From Methyloterricola oryzae (GTDB lineage Bacteria; Pseudomonadota; Gammaproteobacteria; Methylococcales; Methylococcaceae), in contig NZ_JYNS01000001.1 in NCBI RefSeq assembly GCF_000934725.1, positions 62,001-126,000 on the forward strand: a DNA stretch of 64,000 nucleotides, given 5' to 3'. Position 1 is the stretch's first letter. Every line of letters begins with the position of its first letter. This document shows positions 26,436-35,999 of this stretch, piece after piece. A model generated the notes under the pieces. It had not been told where the DNA came from. It was given only the letters and a program-made list of their open reading frames with translations, and made no database searches. Both the position numbers and the translations under genes were made by a program.

Positions 26436-26963
26436 TCAGGCCCCGCAGCACTTCTTGTATTTTTTGCCACTGCCGCAATGGCAGGGTTCGTTGCGGCCAG
26501 GCCGGGGCGGACTGGATAAGACCGCCTGCACGTGCCCGTCCCGGTAGTACCAACGCCCCTGCACCCTTTCGAACCGGCTCAGCTCGCGCATCCCTTGCAA
26601 CGTGCCGCCCTGCCGGAAGCGGGCGATGAACTCGACCTCGCCGCTTAGATCCGACTCCAACCCTTGCGCACAACGCAGCAGCTCAAGGCCTTCCCACTGG
26701 ATTCCTTCGTCCTTTAGATGAAGCTGCGACGGACGGCTGGCGGGATGCCAACTATCCAGCAGATATTCCTCGTCTCCCATGACGTAGGCGGTATAGCGGG
26801 AACGCATGAGCGCCTGGGCCGTGGCCGGTGCGGAAACACCGGCCAGGTAGGGCCCGCAACAGGCAGACAGGAGCAACCCGGAGCCGCAGGGACACGATGC
26901 GGGAACCTCGCGGGCAGGCCGCGCCGAATCGTGCCCCGCCGGCTCAAGGGCACAAGTTGTCAT
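26436..26963 (-). CDS. YchJ family protein with two SEC-C motifs
   Basis: The 175-residue protein is a YchJ/UPF0225 protein with a zinc-binding SEC-C motif at each end: 'CPCGSGLLLSACCGPYL' near the N-terminus and 'PCHCGSGKKYKKCCGA' at the C-terminus. Between them is the NTF2-like YchJ core 'ALMRSRYTAYVMGDEEYLLD' and 'SWHPASRP'. The biochemical role is unknown. Its ATG overlaps the stop of the coiled-coil protein upstream by four bases. Confidence 0.9.
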   Translation of the reverse strand: MTTCALEPAGHDSARPAREVPASCPCGSGLLLSACCGPYLAGVSAPATAQALMRSRYTAYVMGDEEYLLDSWHPASRPSQLHLKDEGIQWEGLELLRCAQGLESDLSGEVEFIARFRQGGTLQGMRELSRFERVQGRWYYRDGHVQAVLSSPPRPGRNEPCHCGSGKKYKKCCGA

Positions 26964-27274
26964 TCCGCGGGGACTACGTTGTCCAGCAACATGGCCAGTT
27001 TCCCGATGGCGCCGGCCACCGCCTCGGTCATCTCGGGAATCCTCCCGGGCTCCTTGACCGCCCGGCCCGCCTTGGACGAGGCCTGCCCGACCGCCTGCAA
27101 GGCCTGTTGAAAGGGCGGTGAAGATTCATTCAGTCTGGCCTTGACCAGATCGATCTTCTGTTGAAAAAGCTGATCCAGCAATTCGTCGATCTGGTCAGAT
27201 GCGGTCTGGGTCGACTCGCTCAATTTTTCCAAGGCGGCAATGGTTTTTTGCAGTTCTTGAATCAGTTTTTCCAC
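26960..27274 (-). CDS. Small coiled-coil protein of unknown function
   Basis: The protein has 104 residues from GTG 27274, which has GAGGG about eight bases upstream; the frame further upstream (to 27328) lacks such a site. It is predicted to be almost wholly helical, with heptad-like runs ('KLIQELQKTIAALEKLSEST', 'IDELLDQLFQQKIDLVKA'), followed by a glycine/alanine-rich helix 'EMTEAVAGAIGKLAMLLDNV'. There is no signal peptide. It is translationally coupled to the ychJ-like gene (ATGA overlap). I do not recognise the family. Confidence 0.6.
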   Translation of the reverse strand: MEKLIQELQKTIAALEKLSESTQTASDQIDELLDQLFQQKIDLVKARLNESSPPFQQALQAVGQASSKAGRAVKEPGRIPEMTEAVAGAIGKLAMLLDNVVPAE

Positions 27275-27411
27275 GACTAAACCCTCGCGCGCGATCAAAT
27301 TGGAAGATAATAGGCCGCGAGCGGCCAATGCGCGGGCATGCCACCCGGCGGGCTTATTTTCGCCTAATCCGCACGGTGAACAAACACCCTTGTCGGAAAA
27401 CGAACCGATTC

Positions 27412-27768
27412 ATGGATATCAAGAGCGTACAGCAGCAACTGCGTGAGTTTGCCGAGGCGCGCGACTGGGAGCAGTTCCACAGTCCCAAGAATCTCGCGGT
27501 GGCCCTGGCCGTGGAAGCGGCCGAGCTGATGGAGCCCTTCCAGTGGCTGACGGAAGACGAATCGCGGCATCTTGGCGAGAAACCAGCGGAATACGCCCAG
27601 GTCAGCGAGGAAATCGCCGATGTGCTGATCTACCTGCTGCGACTAGCCGACCAACTGGACATCGACCTGGAGCAGGCGGTTTACGCCAAGATGCGCAAGA
27701 ACGGGGAGAAATATCCGGTGACCTTGGCCAGGGGCAACGCGGTCAAATACAATCGGCGCCAACCGTAG
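27412..27768 (+). CDS. MazG-like nucleotide pyrophosphohydrolase
   Basis: The 118-residue protein starts at ATG 27412 (MDIKSVQQQLREFAEARDWEQ). It carries the all-alpha NTP-PPase signature: 'EAAELMEPFQWL' (EAAE) and 'EEIADVLIYLLRLADQLDID' (ExxAD), which bind Mg2+. The length and the 'W.QFHSPKNLA..L..EAAEL' opening match the RS21-C6/dCTPase-like group that hydrolyses non-canonical or excess (d)NTPs. It is 12 bp before hflD and probably co-transcribed with it. ATG selection follows the family start; no strong ribosome site is visible. Confidence 0.9.
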   Translation: MDIKSVQQQLREFAEARDWEQFHSPKNLAVALAVEAAELMEPFQWLTEDESRHLGEKPAEYAQVSEEIADVLIYLLRLADQLDIDLEQAVYAKMRKNGEKYPVTLARGNAVKYNRRQP

Positions 27769-27780
27769 GCACTTCAAATC

Positions 27781-28401
27781 ATGATCAAGACCCTTACCAA
27801 CCAGACCATCGCCCTGGCCGGCCTGACCCTGGCGGTCCATCTGGTCCAGCGCATCGCCAAGACCGGCAGCGCCGAGAGCGAAGAGATGGAAACTGCGCTA
27901 TCCGGCATACTCAAGATCAACGCGGATAGCGTGATCGACATTTATGGCGGCCTGGACAGGCTCAAGACCGGACTGAAACGGCTGGACAGTCAGTTGGGCG
28001 GCTCAGGGGGAATGGACCCGGAACTCGCCCGTTACGCTGCTTCGCTGATTTTTCTGGAGAATAAGCTGCAAAAGCGCCGGGATATGCAAGACAAAATCCG
28101 CAACGGCGTCGAGCGGGCCGCGACCCAGGCAGTGCACTTCGGCATCCTGCACGAGAATGTCATCGCCAACCTGGCGGATGTCTATCAGGAAACCATCAGC
28201 CAGCTGCAGCCGCGTGTGATGGTCATGGGGGAACCGGTCCATCTCGGCAATCCGGCGAATGCCCACAAGATTCGGGCACTGCTGCTGGCTGGCATCCGCT
28301 CTGCTGTGCTGTGGCGGCAATGCGGCGGTGCCCGTTGGAAACTGCTGTTTTACCGCGGAAAGCTGCAACAGGAGACTCGCAGGCTGCTCCGTAGCCTTTG
28401 A
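27781..28401 (+). CDS. hflD: High frequency lysogenization protein HflD homologue
   Basis: The 206-residue protein begins MIKTLTNQTIALAGLTLAVH and has the HflD blocks 'LVQRIAKTGSAESEEMETAL', 'ADSVIDIYGGLDRLKTGLKR', 'ARYAASLIFLENKL' and 'HLGNPANAHKIRALLLAGIR'. HflD is a gammaproteobacterial membrane-associated helical protein known in E. coli for binding lambda CII; its cellular role is uncertain. In many relatives it sits between mnmA and purB, whereas here it follows a MazG-like gene. Confidence 0.9.
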   Translation: MIKTLTNQTIALAGLTLAVHLVQRIAKTGSAESEEMETALSGILKINADSVIDIYGGLDRLKTGLKRLDSQLGGSGGMDPELARYAASLIFLENKLQKRRDMQDKIRNGVERAATQAVHFGILHENVIANLADVYQETISQLQPRVMVMGEPVHLGNPANAHKIRALLLAGIRSAVLWRQCGGARWKLLFYRGKLQQETRRLLRSL

Positions 28402-28434
28402 GCCCCAGACTTAGCCGCGTAAACGTAAATCCGT

Positions 28435-28989
28435 TCAGCCGCCTTCACCACCACTCGGCGCCATCGCTGCCATGCCGCCATCGCGTTCCAGCCCTCCGCG
28501 TTCCCGTTGCGCCAGGCGCTGCATGACCAGTGAGATGATCACCAGAACCAGCAAGGCCAGCAGACTGAACTCCAGCATCAGGAAGGCGCCAATCTTGAAC
28601 CAGGCAAAGCCTGGATGAACGAAACGCACCAGCCATCCCGCCGCCTCGTCGGCCACAGCGGAGACGAAGCTCATGCCGGTCAGCCAGATTTTGAGGCTCA
28701 TGTTCAAGGGCGTGAATAGCAACAGATGAGCCAGGGTCAGCACCAGGATGCCCATGGAGAACAAGTGGAAGTGGGTCACTTCCAGCAGGCTCTGGTAGCT
28801 CTTGGGCTGGGTAAAGTTCTCCTCGGACCCCAGGTAATAGCTGACCACCGAATCCGGCGTCAGACTCATCTTGTGGAAGTACATCATGCCGTTGGTGATC
28901 CAGAGCAAGGCGATATAGCCCAGGAACATCAGCACGATGGCATTGAGCAGGCTTTGCCGCTTCTGCTCGCCGGTCACAAAGAAACGCAT
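28435..28989 (-). CDS. Inner-membrane protein of FMN-protein operon
   Basis: The 184-residue protein has four predicted membrane helices: residues 13-33, 68-90, about 95-115 and 125-155. Several His residues lie at helix borders ('EVTHFHLFSMGI', 'LAHLLLF', 'FVHPGFAWFK'), which could be heme or metal ligands. The C-terminus is Gly/Ala-rich and cytoplasmic. The ATG at 28989 shares a base with the stop of the upstream FMN-binding protein (TAATG), so the two are coupled. I do not recognise a named family. Context suggests an electron-transfer partner of the flavoprotein in the membrane; that is inference. Confidence 0.7.
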   Translation of the reverse strand: MRFFVTGEQKRQSLLNAIVLMFLGYIALLWITNGMMYFHKMSLTPDSVVSYYLGSEENFTQPKSYQSLLEVTHFHLFSMGILVLTLAHLLLFTPLNMSLKIWLTGMSFVSAVADEAAGWLVRFVHPGFAWFKIGAFLMLEFSLLALLVLVIISLVMQRLAQRERGGLERDGGMAAMAPSGGEGG

Positions 28990-29540
28990 TAGTCCGCCTC
29001 CGGTTTGAGCGCCAAACGATAAATGGTCATTACCTTGCGGATGCTGTCCAGCGCCGCACGGGAACTCATGGTGGCACCGGCGATGCCGTCGATGCCCTGC
29101 CCCAGCACCAGGCCATCCACCGACCTGCCGTACAACCTTTCGAACCAGCGTGCCGGAGGCTGGTACTCCGGTGGTTCGTGAAAGGCCAGAATCTCAGCAC
29201 GCGTCAAATCACCCGCCGGGTTCAACACGACCAGCAGCGCCTCCGGCTGCGTCCTTACCGTATGCGACTCGATGGCCGCATAGCCCAAAACCTGCCCGTT
29301 CTTCTTGCCCACATGAAAGGTGAACAACTTGGAATCCAGCTTCGCCTTGGCGACCCGTTCGATTTCCGCCGCCTGCTCGTCGTTGAGGAAAACCGACTGC
29401 GGCTCCACCTGAGCATCCGTCCCGAAAGCCAGCTCCAGCGCTTCATCCTTGCTGTAATACACCTCCGCCATGGCCGCGCGGATGGGCAGCCCGGCTGCCA
29501 GAAATCCGATCACGATCCAGCGCAAAATTCTCGTCGTCAT
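28989..29540 (-). CDS. Periplasmic FMN-binding domain protein (RnfG/NqrC-like)
   Basis: The protein has 183 residues. ATG 29540 has GGAG five bases upstream. Residues 1-25 form a signal peptide ('RILRWIVIGFLAAGLPIRAAMA'). The C-terminal FMN-binding domain ends with 'DGIAGATMSSRAALDSIRK' (residues 151-169), matching the GATxS flavinylation motif where ApbE attaches FMN to a Thr (Thr157). It also has 'KNGQVLGYAAIESHTVRTQ' in the core. It is likely a periplasmic one-electron carrier placed between an outer-membrane porin-like protein (upstream) and a membrane protein (downstream). No Rnf or Nqr subunits are nearby. Confidence 0.88.
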   Translation of the reverse strand: MTTRILRWIVIGFLAAGLPIRAAMAEVYYSKDEALELAFGTDAQVEPQSVFLNDEQAAEIERVAKAKLDSKLFTFHVGKKNGQVLGYAAIESHTVRTQPEALLVVLNPAGDLTRAEILAFHEPPEYQPPARWFERLYGRSVDGLVLGQGIDGIAGATMSSRAALDSIRKVMTIYRLALKPEAD

Positions 29541-29592
29541 ACCGCTCCGGTCAGGTCTGGCGGGCGCTGCGGCACCCGCCAGCACGCCCGGA

Positions 29593-31062
29593 TTAATAGA
29601 TAAAGCCCACGCCCAGATTGAGTTCGCTGGGCTGCGTCCCGCTCTTGGAATTGATATTCCGGTAGTCCGCTTTCACGGAGATGTTCGGGATCGGCTTGTA
29701 GGTCAGGCCCGCCTGGTAGATCCAGCGGTCATAGCTACCGTCGTCCGCATAGCCCGCCGGCACGCTGGCCAAGGTGTCGTACTTCTCATAGCGGAAGAAC
29801 GGCGCCAGGTACTGCGTGCTGTCCTTCCACAGCAGGGGCATCACGTCGTAGGCCACTTCGGTATACCAACCATAATTGTCCTTGCCGACCACCTCGCCGT
29901 TGGCCGCGCTGACCAAGCCGGCATCGCCCACTTTGCCGTACGCACCCAAGGCCCGGAATTCCAAACCCTTATAATGCCACTGCAAATGCCCTTCATAAAG
30001 CTGGGTGAGAACGTTTGCCTTTTGCCCATCATACAGCTTGCCCTGGCCGGCGTCGCCCACAAAGGCGGAAGCACCGATCAAAAGGCCAGGGGCAAAATTC
30101 GGGGTGTAGTCGACGCGGCCGGTGAACGCCCAGTTCTCGGCGATGGCCTGACTGCCACCCTGCCTGCCTTCGCGGATACCGATGCTCTCGTACTTGGAGG
30201 CATTCAGCCCGTTCATGGCATACATGCGGTATTGAAGCCCGGGCACGATCTCGCCGAACAGCCCTGCGCCCATTTCGCGCCAGGTCGAAGGTATGATGTA
30301 CTGCTCCACGTCAGGACGGCGGTTGCCGTGGAAGGTCGTGGGCTCGTGTATTTCGTTGATGAACCCCATCGGCACCAACATCAGACCCGCGCGGATATTG
30401 GCGTTCTTGTGCAGCAGGAAATCCAGCTGCGAGAACTCGACCGAAACCTCGCCTTTTTCCTCGTCGCCCTCACCGGTAGTCGCGTGCTCGAACTCGATCT
30501 CGTTGTTGAGGATGATCCAGTCATTGAACTTGTAACCGGCATACAACACCGCCCGCTGCAGGTCGGCCGAATCGCTCTTGCCATCCTTGTGGTCGGTGTA
30601 ATTGGTGTAAAACGCCTCGCCGTAACCCCCAATGGAAAGACCTCGATTAACGCGGTAGACCTGGGATGCCGCAGGGCCAAAGCCGTATTGACTCTTGTAT
30701 TCCCGCGATTCGGGAATCACCAGGGCGCTCTTCAGCTTTTCCACTTCCGACGCCAGGATGTCGGTTTTGCGATCGGAGTCGCTTTTGGCCGACTTCGTCT
30801 TTTCCGGAGCACCTGGCGCGGCAGCGGCAACAGGCGTCGCCGGACGCGCCTGCTCGGCCTGCTTGAGCTGCTTGACCTCTTCCTTAAGATGATCGTTCTC
30901 GGCCGACTTCGCCTTCAGCGCCTCGATTTCCTTCTGCTGCTGCTGAATGATCTTCCACATGTCCTCCATGGTGGCTGGCATCGCCGCCGCGGATACATCC
31001 GCACACCCCATCACCGCTGCGGAACCCAGGCACCATGCGGCCAGTCTTTCTTTGTGTCTCAT
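29593..31062 (-). CDS. Outer-membrane porin-like beta-barrel protein with coiled-coil N-terminus
   Basis: The protein has 489 residues from ATG 31062; a start five codons earlier (31077) is possible. A signal peptide (to about residue 27, 'GCADVSAAAM') is followed by a coiled coil (residues 35-65, 'WKIIQQQQKEIEALKAKSAE') and an Ala/Pro-rich linker. The rest alternates hydrophobic and polar residues and ends in an aromatic C-terminal strand '..NLGVGFIY', typical of barrel proteins inserted by BamA. It resembles phosphate-type or general porins with trimerising N-terminal coiled coils. The substrate is unknown. It leads an operon with an FMN protein and a membrane protein, behind a Fur-like box. 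Confidence 0.85.
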   Translation of the reverse strand: MRHKERLAAWCLGSAAVMGCADVSAAAMPATMEDMWKIIQQQQKEIEALKAKSAENDHLKEEVKQLKQAEQARPATPVAAAAPGAPEKTKSAKSDSDRKTDILASEVEKLKSALVIPESREYKSQYGFGPAASQVYRVNRGLSIGGYGEAFYTNYTDHKDGKSDSADLQRAVLYAGYKFNDWIILNNEIEFEHATTGEGDEEKGEVSVEFSQLDFLLHKNANIRAGLMLVPMGFINEIHEPTTFHGNRRPDVEQYIIPSTWREMGAGLFGEIVPGLQYRMYAMNGLNASKYESIGIREGRQGGSQAIAENWAFTGRVDYTPNFAPGLLIGASAFVGDAGQGKLYDGQKANVLTQLYEGHLQWHYKGLEFRALGAYGKVGDAGLVSAANGEVVGKDNYGWYTEVAYDVMPLLWKDSTQYLAPFFRYEKYDTLASVPAGYADDGSYDRWIYQAGLTYKPIPNISVKADYRNINSKSGTQPSELNLGVGFIY

Positions 31063-31092
31063 AAGATACGATCTCATCCACTGTTTTGCAGG

Positions 31093-31128
31093 TGAGAACG
31101 ATTATATTTTGTAGCACAGAAATTGCAA
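31093..31128 (-). promoter_or_regulatory. Sigma70-type promoter overlapped by Fur-like box
   Basis: On the minus strand, TTGCAA (31123-31128) and TATAAT (31101-31106) are 16 bp apart and point at the porin start (31062). The sequence TGAGAACGATTATATTTTG at 31093-31111 overlaps the -10 box. Its half GAGAACGATTAT differs by one base from the common Fur half-site GAGAATGATTAT. Repressor binding there would block transcription, consistent with iron control of the porin/FMN-protein/membrane-protein operon. The call is sequence-based only. Confidence 0.55.
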
Positions 31129-31342
31129 TACCACTCGCCGCTCATGGAAGTTCCGAGGCCGGCATTAAACACTGGGCCGGGTCATTTTGAATCGGCCTTA
31201 TCGTGCCCGTCTGCCAGCCGTGAGATCGCGAAGCGACGCGCAACTCCGCGCCGGGCCGAGTTTTCACGGAAATTGCGCGCGCCGAGGGCTGTGCTCTATC
31301 ATCCCGCAGCACTTTGCGATTCCTAAACGGAGAATTGAACAG

Positions 31343-31747
31343 ATGAACATCTTTTCCCGCGCCCTCGCCGCCCGCCGCATCGCCTTGTGCGTTGGCCTGG
31401 GACTACTCGGCGCCTGCGCCAGCGCACCCAAACCTGAGGCCCCGGCGGCTGCCGCAGCCGCGGTCAACGATTTTCCCACCCAGGCCCGGGTCGAATACGT
31501 GCTGGGTTGCATGCAGGAGCATGGCGGACAGAACTACGACAACCTCTATCACTGCGTCTGCAGCGCGGACAAGATCGCCAGCAAGATGAGCTACGAGGAA
31601 TTCGGCCAGGCACAGACCTTCACCTTCCTGTTCAATACCCCTGGCGAGCGCGGTGCCGAATTCCGTGACCCGCCCCAATCAGACAAGCTGCGCAAGAAGC
31701 TTAAGGAAGCAAAAGCCGAGGCTGCCGCCGCCTGTTTCCCCAAATAA
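31343..31747 (+). CDS. Cysteine-rich periplasmic lipoprotein
   Basis: The protein has 134 residues from ATG 31343. Its signal peptide ends in a lipobox 'LLGACAS' and is followed by an Ala/Pro linker. The mature domain contains 'RVEYVLGCMQEHGGQNYDN', 'LYHCVCSADKIASKM' and terminal 'AACFPK', with conserved Cys residues that could form disulfides. I recall similar proteins in periplasmic oxidation gene clusters of methylotrophs, but I cannot confirm a function. It is 58 bp before the membrane protein at 31806 and probably in the same transcript. Confidence 0.75.
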   Translation: MNIFSRALAARRIALCVGLGLLGACASAPKPEAPAAAAAAVNDFPTQARVEYVLGCMQEHGGQNYDNLYHCVCSADKIASKMSYEEFGQAQTFTFLFNTPGERGAEFRDPPQSDKLRKKLKEAKAEAAAACFPK

Positions 31748-31805
31748 TAAGGGCTGCCTGCGTTTATATCAGGCCACGCCCAAAGCCAACCAACGAGGAC
31801 TGCCC

Positions 31806-32729
31806 ATGTGGAATTTCAGCCTGCTGGCCGCCACACGCTCCATCGAAACCTCCATGCCCTTCGTGCTGTACCGCTTCATGGTCTACCTGGGCATCAGCCT
31901 GGCCCTGCTGTTCGGAACATTGGCCGGCGCCGGAACGCTTATCGCGTTTTCCTCGTTCTCGGCCAAACCCACCGCACTTGCCAGCGTGGGTGCGGTCCTG
32001 GGGTTCGCCGGACTGGCTTACCTGCTTTATAAGTTCCGCGGCAGCGCCCTGTTCAATGCCCAGGCCGGCACCCTGGCCCTGCTGGTGGAGCAGACACGGG
32101 TGGCCAAACTCCCGGAAGGCAAGGCTCAGATCGAATTCGCCAAGAAAGCTGCCGCGGAACGCTTCACGCCATCCAGTTTCGTGCAGGTGGGTTCCGCACT
32201 GGGCCAGGCGCTGCAAGCCCTGCCAACACCGCCCTGCCCCATGCTGGAGCGAACCGGCAACCCCACACTCACCCAGGCAGGGAAATGGCTGTCGGGCTTT
32301 TTATCCCGGCTATGCGGGCCGGCCATCATGGCCCTCAACTTCGCCGATGCGGCGGCGGCCAATCCCTGGAGGTCCGCCGAACGTGGCCTGGTCATCCACG
32401 CTGCCCACAGCGAAGCCCTGCTGAAATACCGCCTCTACGGCCTGCTGTTCGAACTGGCCAGCCTGGCCGCCGCCTTCGTGCTCATGCTGTATCCGGTCAA
32501 TTACTTCATCTCGCTGTTGCCGGTGGACGTGGGCTTCTGGCGCTATGTTTTTGCCCTGGCCTTCGCCGGCACGCTGGAAGGTGCTTTCTTCAACCCCATC
32601 GTTACCGCCGCCATGGCCCAACTCTACCTGGCCCAGGACAAGAACCTGGGCCAGGATGTCAGCACTCAAGTCGCGGCCCTGGCTGAACACAACGAGGCCA
32701 TCCGCCTCATTCACGAGAAAGCCGATTGA
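31806..32729 (+). CDS. Multi-pass membrane protein of unknown function
   Basis: The protein has 307 residues from ATG 31806, preceded by GAGGA at seven bases. Membrane helices lie near residues 28-50, 60-75, and several from 215 to 285. Between them is a central soluble segment rich in Ala/Lys ('KAQIEFAKKAAAERFTPSSF'). The motif 'ALNFADAAAANPWRSAERGL' is distinctive but unknown to me. It follows the lipoprotein gene and precedes guaB. No transporter or enzyme family was recognised. Confidence 0.7.
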   Translation: MWNFSLLAATRSIETSMPFVLYRFMVYLGISLALLFGTLAGAGTLIAFSSFSAKPTALASVGAVLGFAGLAYLLYKFRGSALFNAQAGTLALLVEQTRVAKLPEGKAQIEFAKKAAAERFTPSSFVQVGSALGQALQALPTPPCPMLERTGNPTLTQAGKWLSGFLSRLCGPAIMALNFADAAAANPWRSAERGLVIHAAHSEALLKYRLYGLLFELASLAAAFVLMLYPVNYFISLLPVDVGFWRYVFALAFAGTLEGAFFNPIVTAAMAQLYLAQDKNLGQDVSTQVAALAEHNEAIRLIHEKAD

Positions 32730-32805
32730 GCCGGCTTTCCCATAGCTTTCAAACCCTTGATCCATGTCTGGCGGCCATCACCGGGCCGCCGGCTTAGCAT
32801 TGCAA

Positions 32806-32835
32806 TTTACAGGGGACACACAAAAAACGTAGAAT
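32806..32835 (+). promoter_or_regulatory. Probable promoter of guaBA
   Basis: TTTACA (32806-32811) and TAGAAT (32830-32835) are separated by 18 bp; each differs from the sigma70 consensus by one base. The predicted start lies about 23-25 bases before the guaB ATG at 32866. A GC-rich hairpin (GGCGGCC 32770-32776 with GGCCGCC 32784-32790) lies just upstream and may terminate the preceding gene. No PurR-type operator was recognised. Confidence 0.5.
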
Positions 32836-32862
32836 TACAAGATTTTAAGTAGGCAGGAATGA

Positions 32863-34329
<1,467 letters not shown>

Positions 34330-34347
34330 CCCAGCCAGACCAACCCC

Positions 34348-35934
34348 ATGACCACACCCGCGGGCGATATCCACAGCCACAAGATCCTCATCCTGGATTT
34401 CGGCTCCCAGTACACCCAGTTGATCGCCCGCCGCGTGCGGGAAGTGGGCGTGTACTGCGAAATCCATCCCTGGGACTGCGACGAGGCCTTCATACGCGGC
34501 TTCGCGGCCCGCGGCATCATCCTCTCCGGCGGCCCCGAGACCGTCACCGCCAGCGACACACCGCGCGCTCCCCAATGCGTGTTCGAGTTGGGAGTTCCGG
34601 TGCTGGGCATCTGCTATGGCATGCAAACCATGGCGGAACAACTGGGCGGCAAGGTGGAAGGCGCCGATCACCGGGAGTTCGGCTATGCCCAGGTGCGCGC
34701 CCGCGGCCATTCCGCCCTGCTGCGGCACATCGAGGACCACACCACCCCGGAAGGTTTCGGCATCCTGGACGTGTGGATGAGCCACGGCGACCAGGTCACC
34801 ACCCTGCCCCCCGGATTCAAGCTGATCGCCGGCACCGACAGCGCCCCCATCGCCGGCATCGCCGACGAGGACCGCCGCTTCTACGGCCTGCAATTCCATC
34901 CCGAGGTGACCCACACCCGGCAAGGCACCCGCATCATCGAGCGCTTCGTGCGCGCCATCTGCGATTGCGACGCCCTGTGGACCCCGTTCAATATCATCAG
35001 CGATAGCATCGCCCACGTGCGCCAGCTGGTCGGCCGCGAGCAGGTCATCCTGGGGCTCTCGGGCGGCGTGGACTCCTCCGTGGTGGCGGCGCTCCTGCAC
35101 GAGGCCATCGGCGACCAGCTCACCTGCGTGTTCGTGGACACCGGCCTGCTGCGCCTGCACGAGGGCGATCAGGTGATGGCGACTTTTGCCGAGCACATGG
35201 GGGTCCACGTTATCCGGGTCAACGCGGAAGAGCGATTCCTCTCCGCCCTGGAGGGCGTGGCCGACCCGGAGCAGAAGCGCAAGATCATCGGCGCCCTGTT
35301 CGTGGAAATCTTCGATGAGGAAGCCGGCAAGCTCACCGACGCCCGCTGGCTGGCCCAGGGCACCATCTACCCGGACGTGATCGAGTCCGCCGGCTCCAAG
35401 ACCGGCAAGGCGCACGTGATCAAGTCCCATCACAACGTGGGCGGCCTGCCCGCGGACATGAAGCTCAAGCTAATCGAACCCCTGCGCGAACTGTTCAAGG
35501 ACGAGGTGCGGGCCATCGGCCTGGAACTGGGCCTGCCCTCGGAAATGGTGCACCGGCACCCCTTCCCCGGCCCCGGCCTGGGGGTGCGCATCCTGGGCGA
35601 AGTGCGCAAGGAATACGCCGACCTGCTGCGCCGCGCCGACGCCATCTTCATCGAGGAACTCTACCGCCACGGCCTGTACGAGAAGACCAGCCAGGCCTTC
35701 GCGGTGTTCCTGCCGGTACGCTCCGTGGGCGTAATGGGCGATGGCCGCCGCTACGACTATGTCGTGGCCCTGCGGGCCGTGGAAACCGTGGATTTCATGA
35801 CGGCGCACTGGGCCCACCTGCCCTATGCCTTCCTGGATCTGGTGTCGCGGCGCATCATCAACGAAATACCCGGCATCTCCCGCGTCACCTACGATATCTC
35901 AGGCAAACCCCCCGCCACCATCGAGTGGGAATGA
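34348..35934 (+). CDS. guaA: GMP synthase (glutamine-hydrolysing)
   Basis: The 528-residue protein has two halves. The class I amidotransferase domain has Cys89 in '[17 protein letters not shown]' and His/Glu in '[11 protein letters not shown]'. The ATP-pyrophosphatase domain has P-loop '[19 protein letters not shown]', then '[13 protein letters not shown]' and the dimerisation C-terminus ending '[13 protein letters not shown]'. It converts XMP to GMP. It is directly downstream of guaB, the conserved order. Confidence 0.97.
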   Translation: MTTPAGDIHSHKILILDFGSQYTQLIARRVREVGVYCEIHPWDCDEAFIRGFAARGIILSGGPETVTASDTPRAPQCVFELGVPVLGICYGMQTMAEQLGGKVEGADHREFGYAQVRARGHSALLRHIEDHTTPEGFGILDVWMSHGDQVTTLPPGFKLIAGTDSAPIAGIADEDRRFYGLQFHPEVTHTRQGTRIIERFVRAICDCDALWTPFNIISDSIAHVRQLVGREQVILGLSGGVDSSVVAALLHEAIGDQLTCVFVDTGLLRLHEGDQVMATFAEHMGVHVIRVNAEERFLSALEGVADPEQKRKIIGALFVEIFDEEAGKLTDARWLAQGTIYPDVIESAGSKTGKAHVIKSHHNVGGLPADMKLKLIEPLRELFKDEVRAIGLELGLPSEMVHRHPFPGPGLGVRILGEVRKEYADLLRRADAIFIEELYRHGLYEKTSQAFAVFLPVRSVGVMGDGRRYDYVVALRAVETVDFMTAHWAHLPYAFLDLVSRRIINEIPGISRVTYDISGKPPATIEWE

Positions 35935-35999
35935 GTTTCTGACCCCAGGGAGCGGGCCAGGGCGCCGGCTCCTCCAACAGCCGACCGGGAGGATCCAGC

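Noticed and set aside
32770-32790. GC-rich hairpin before guaB as an intrinsic terminator
   Set aside because: The stem is good but no T-run follows; kept only as a comment under the guaB promoter.
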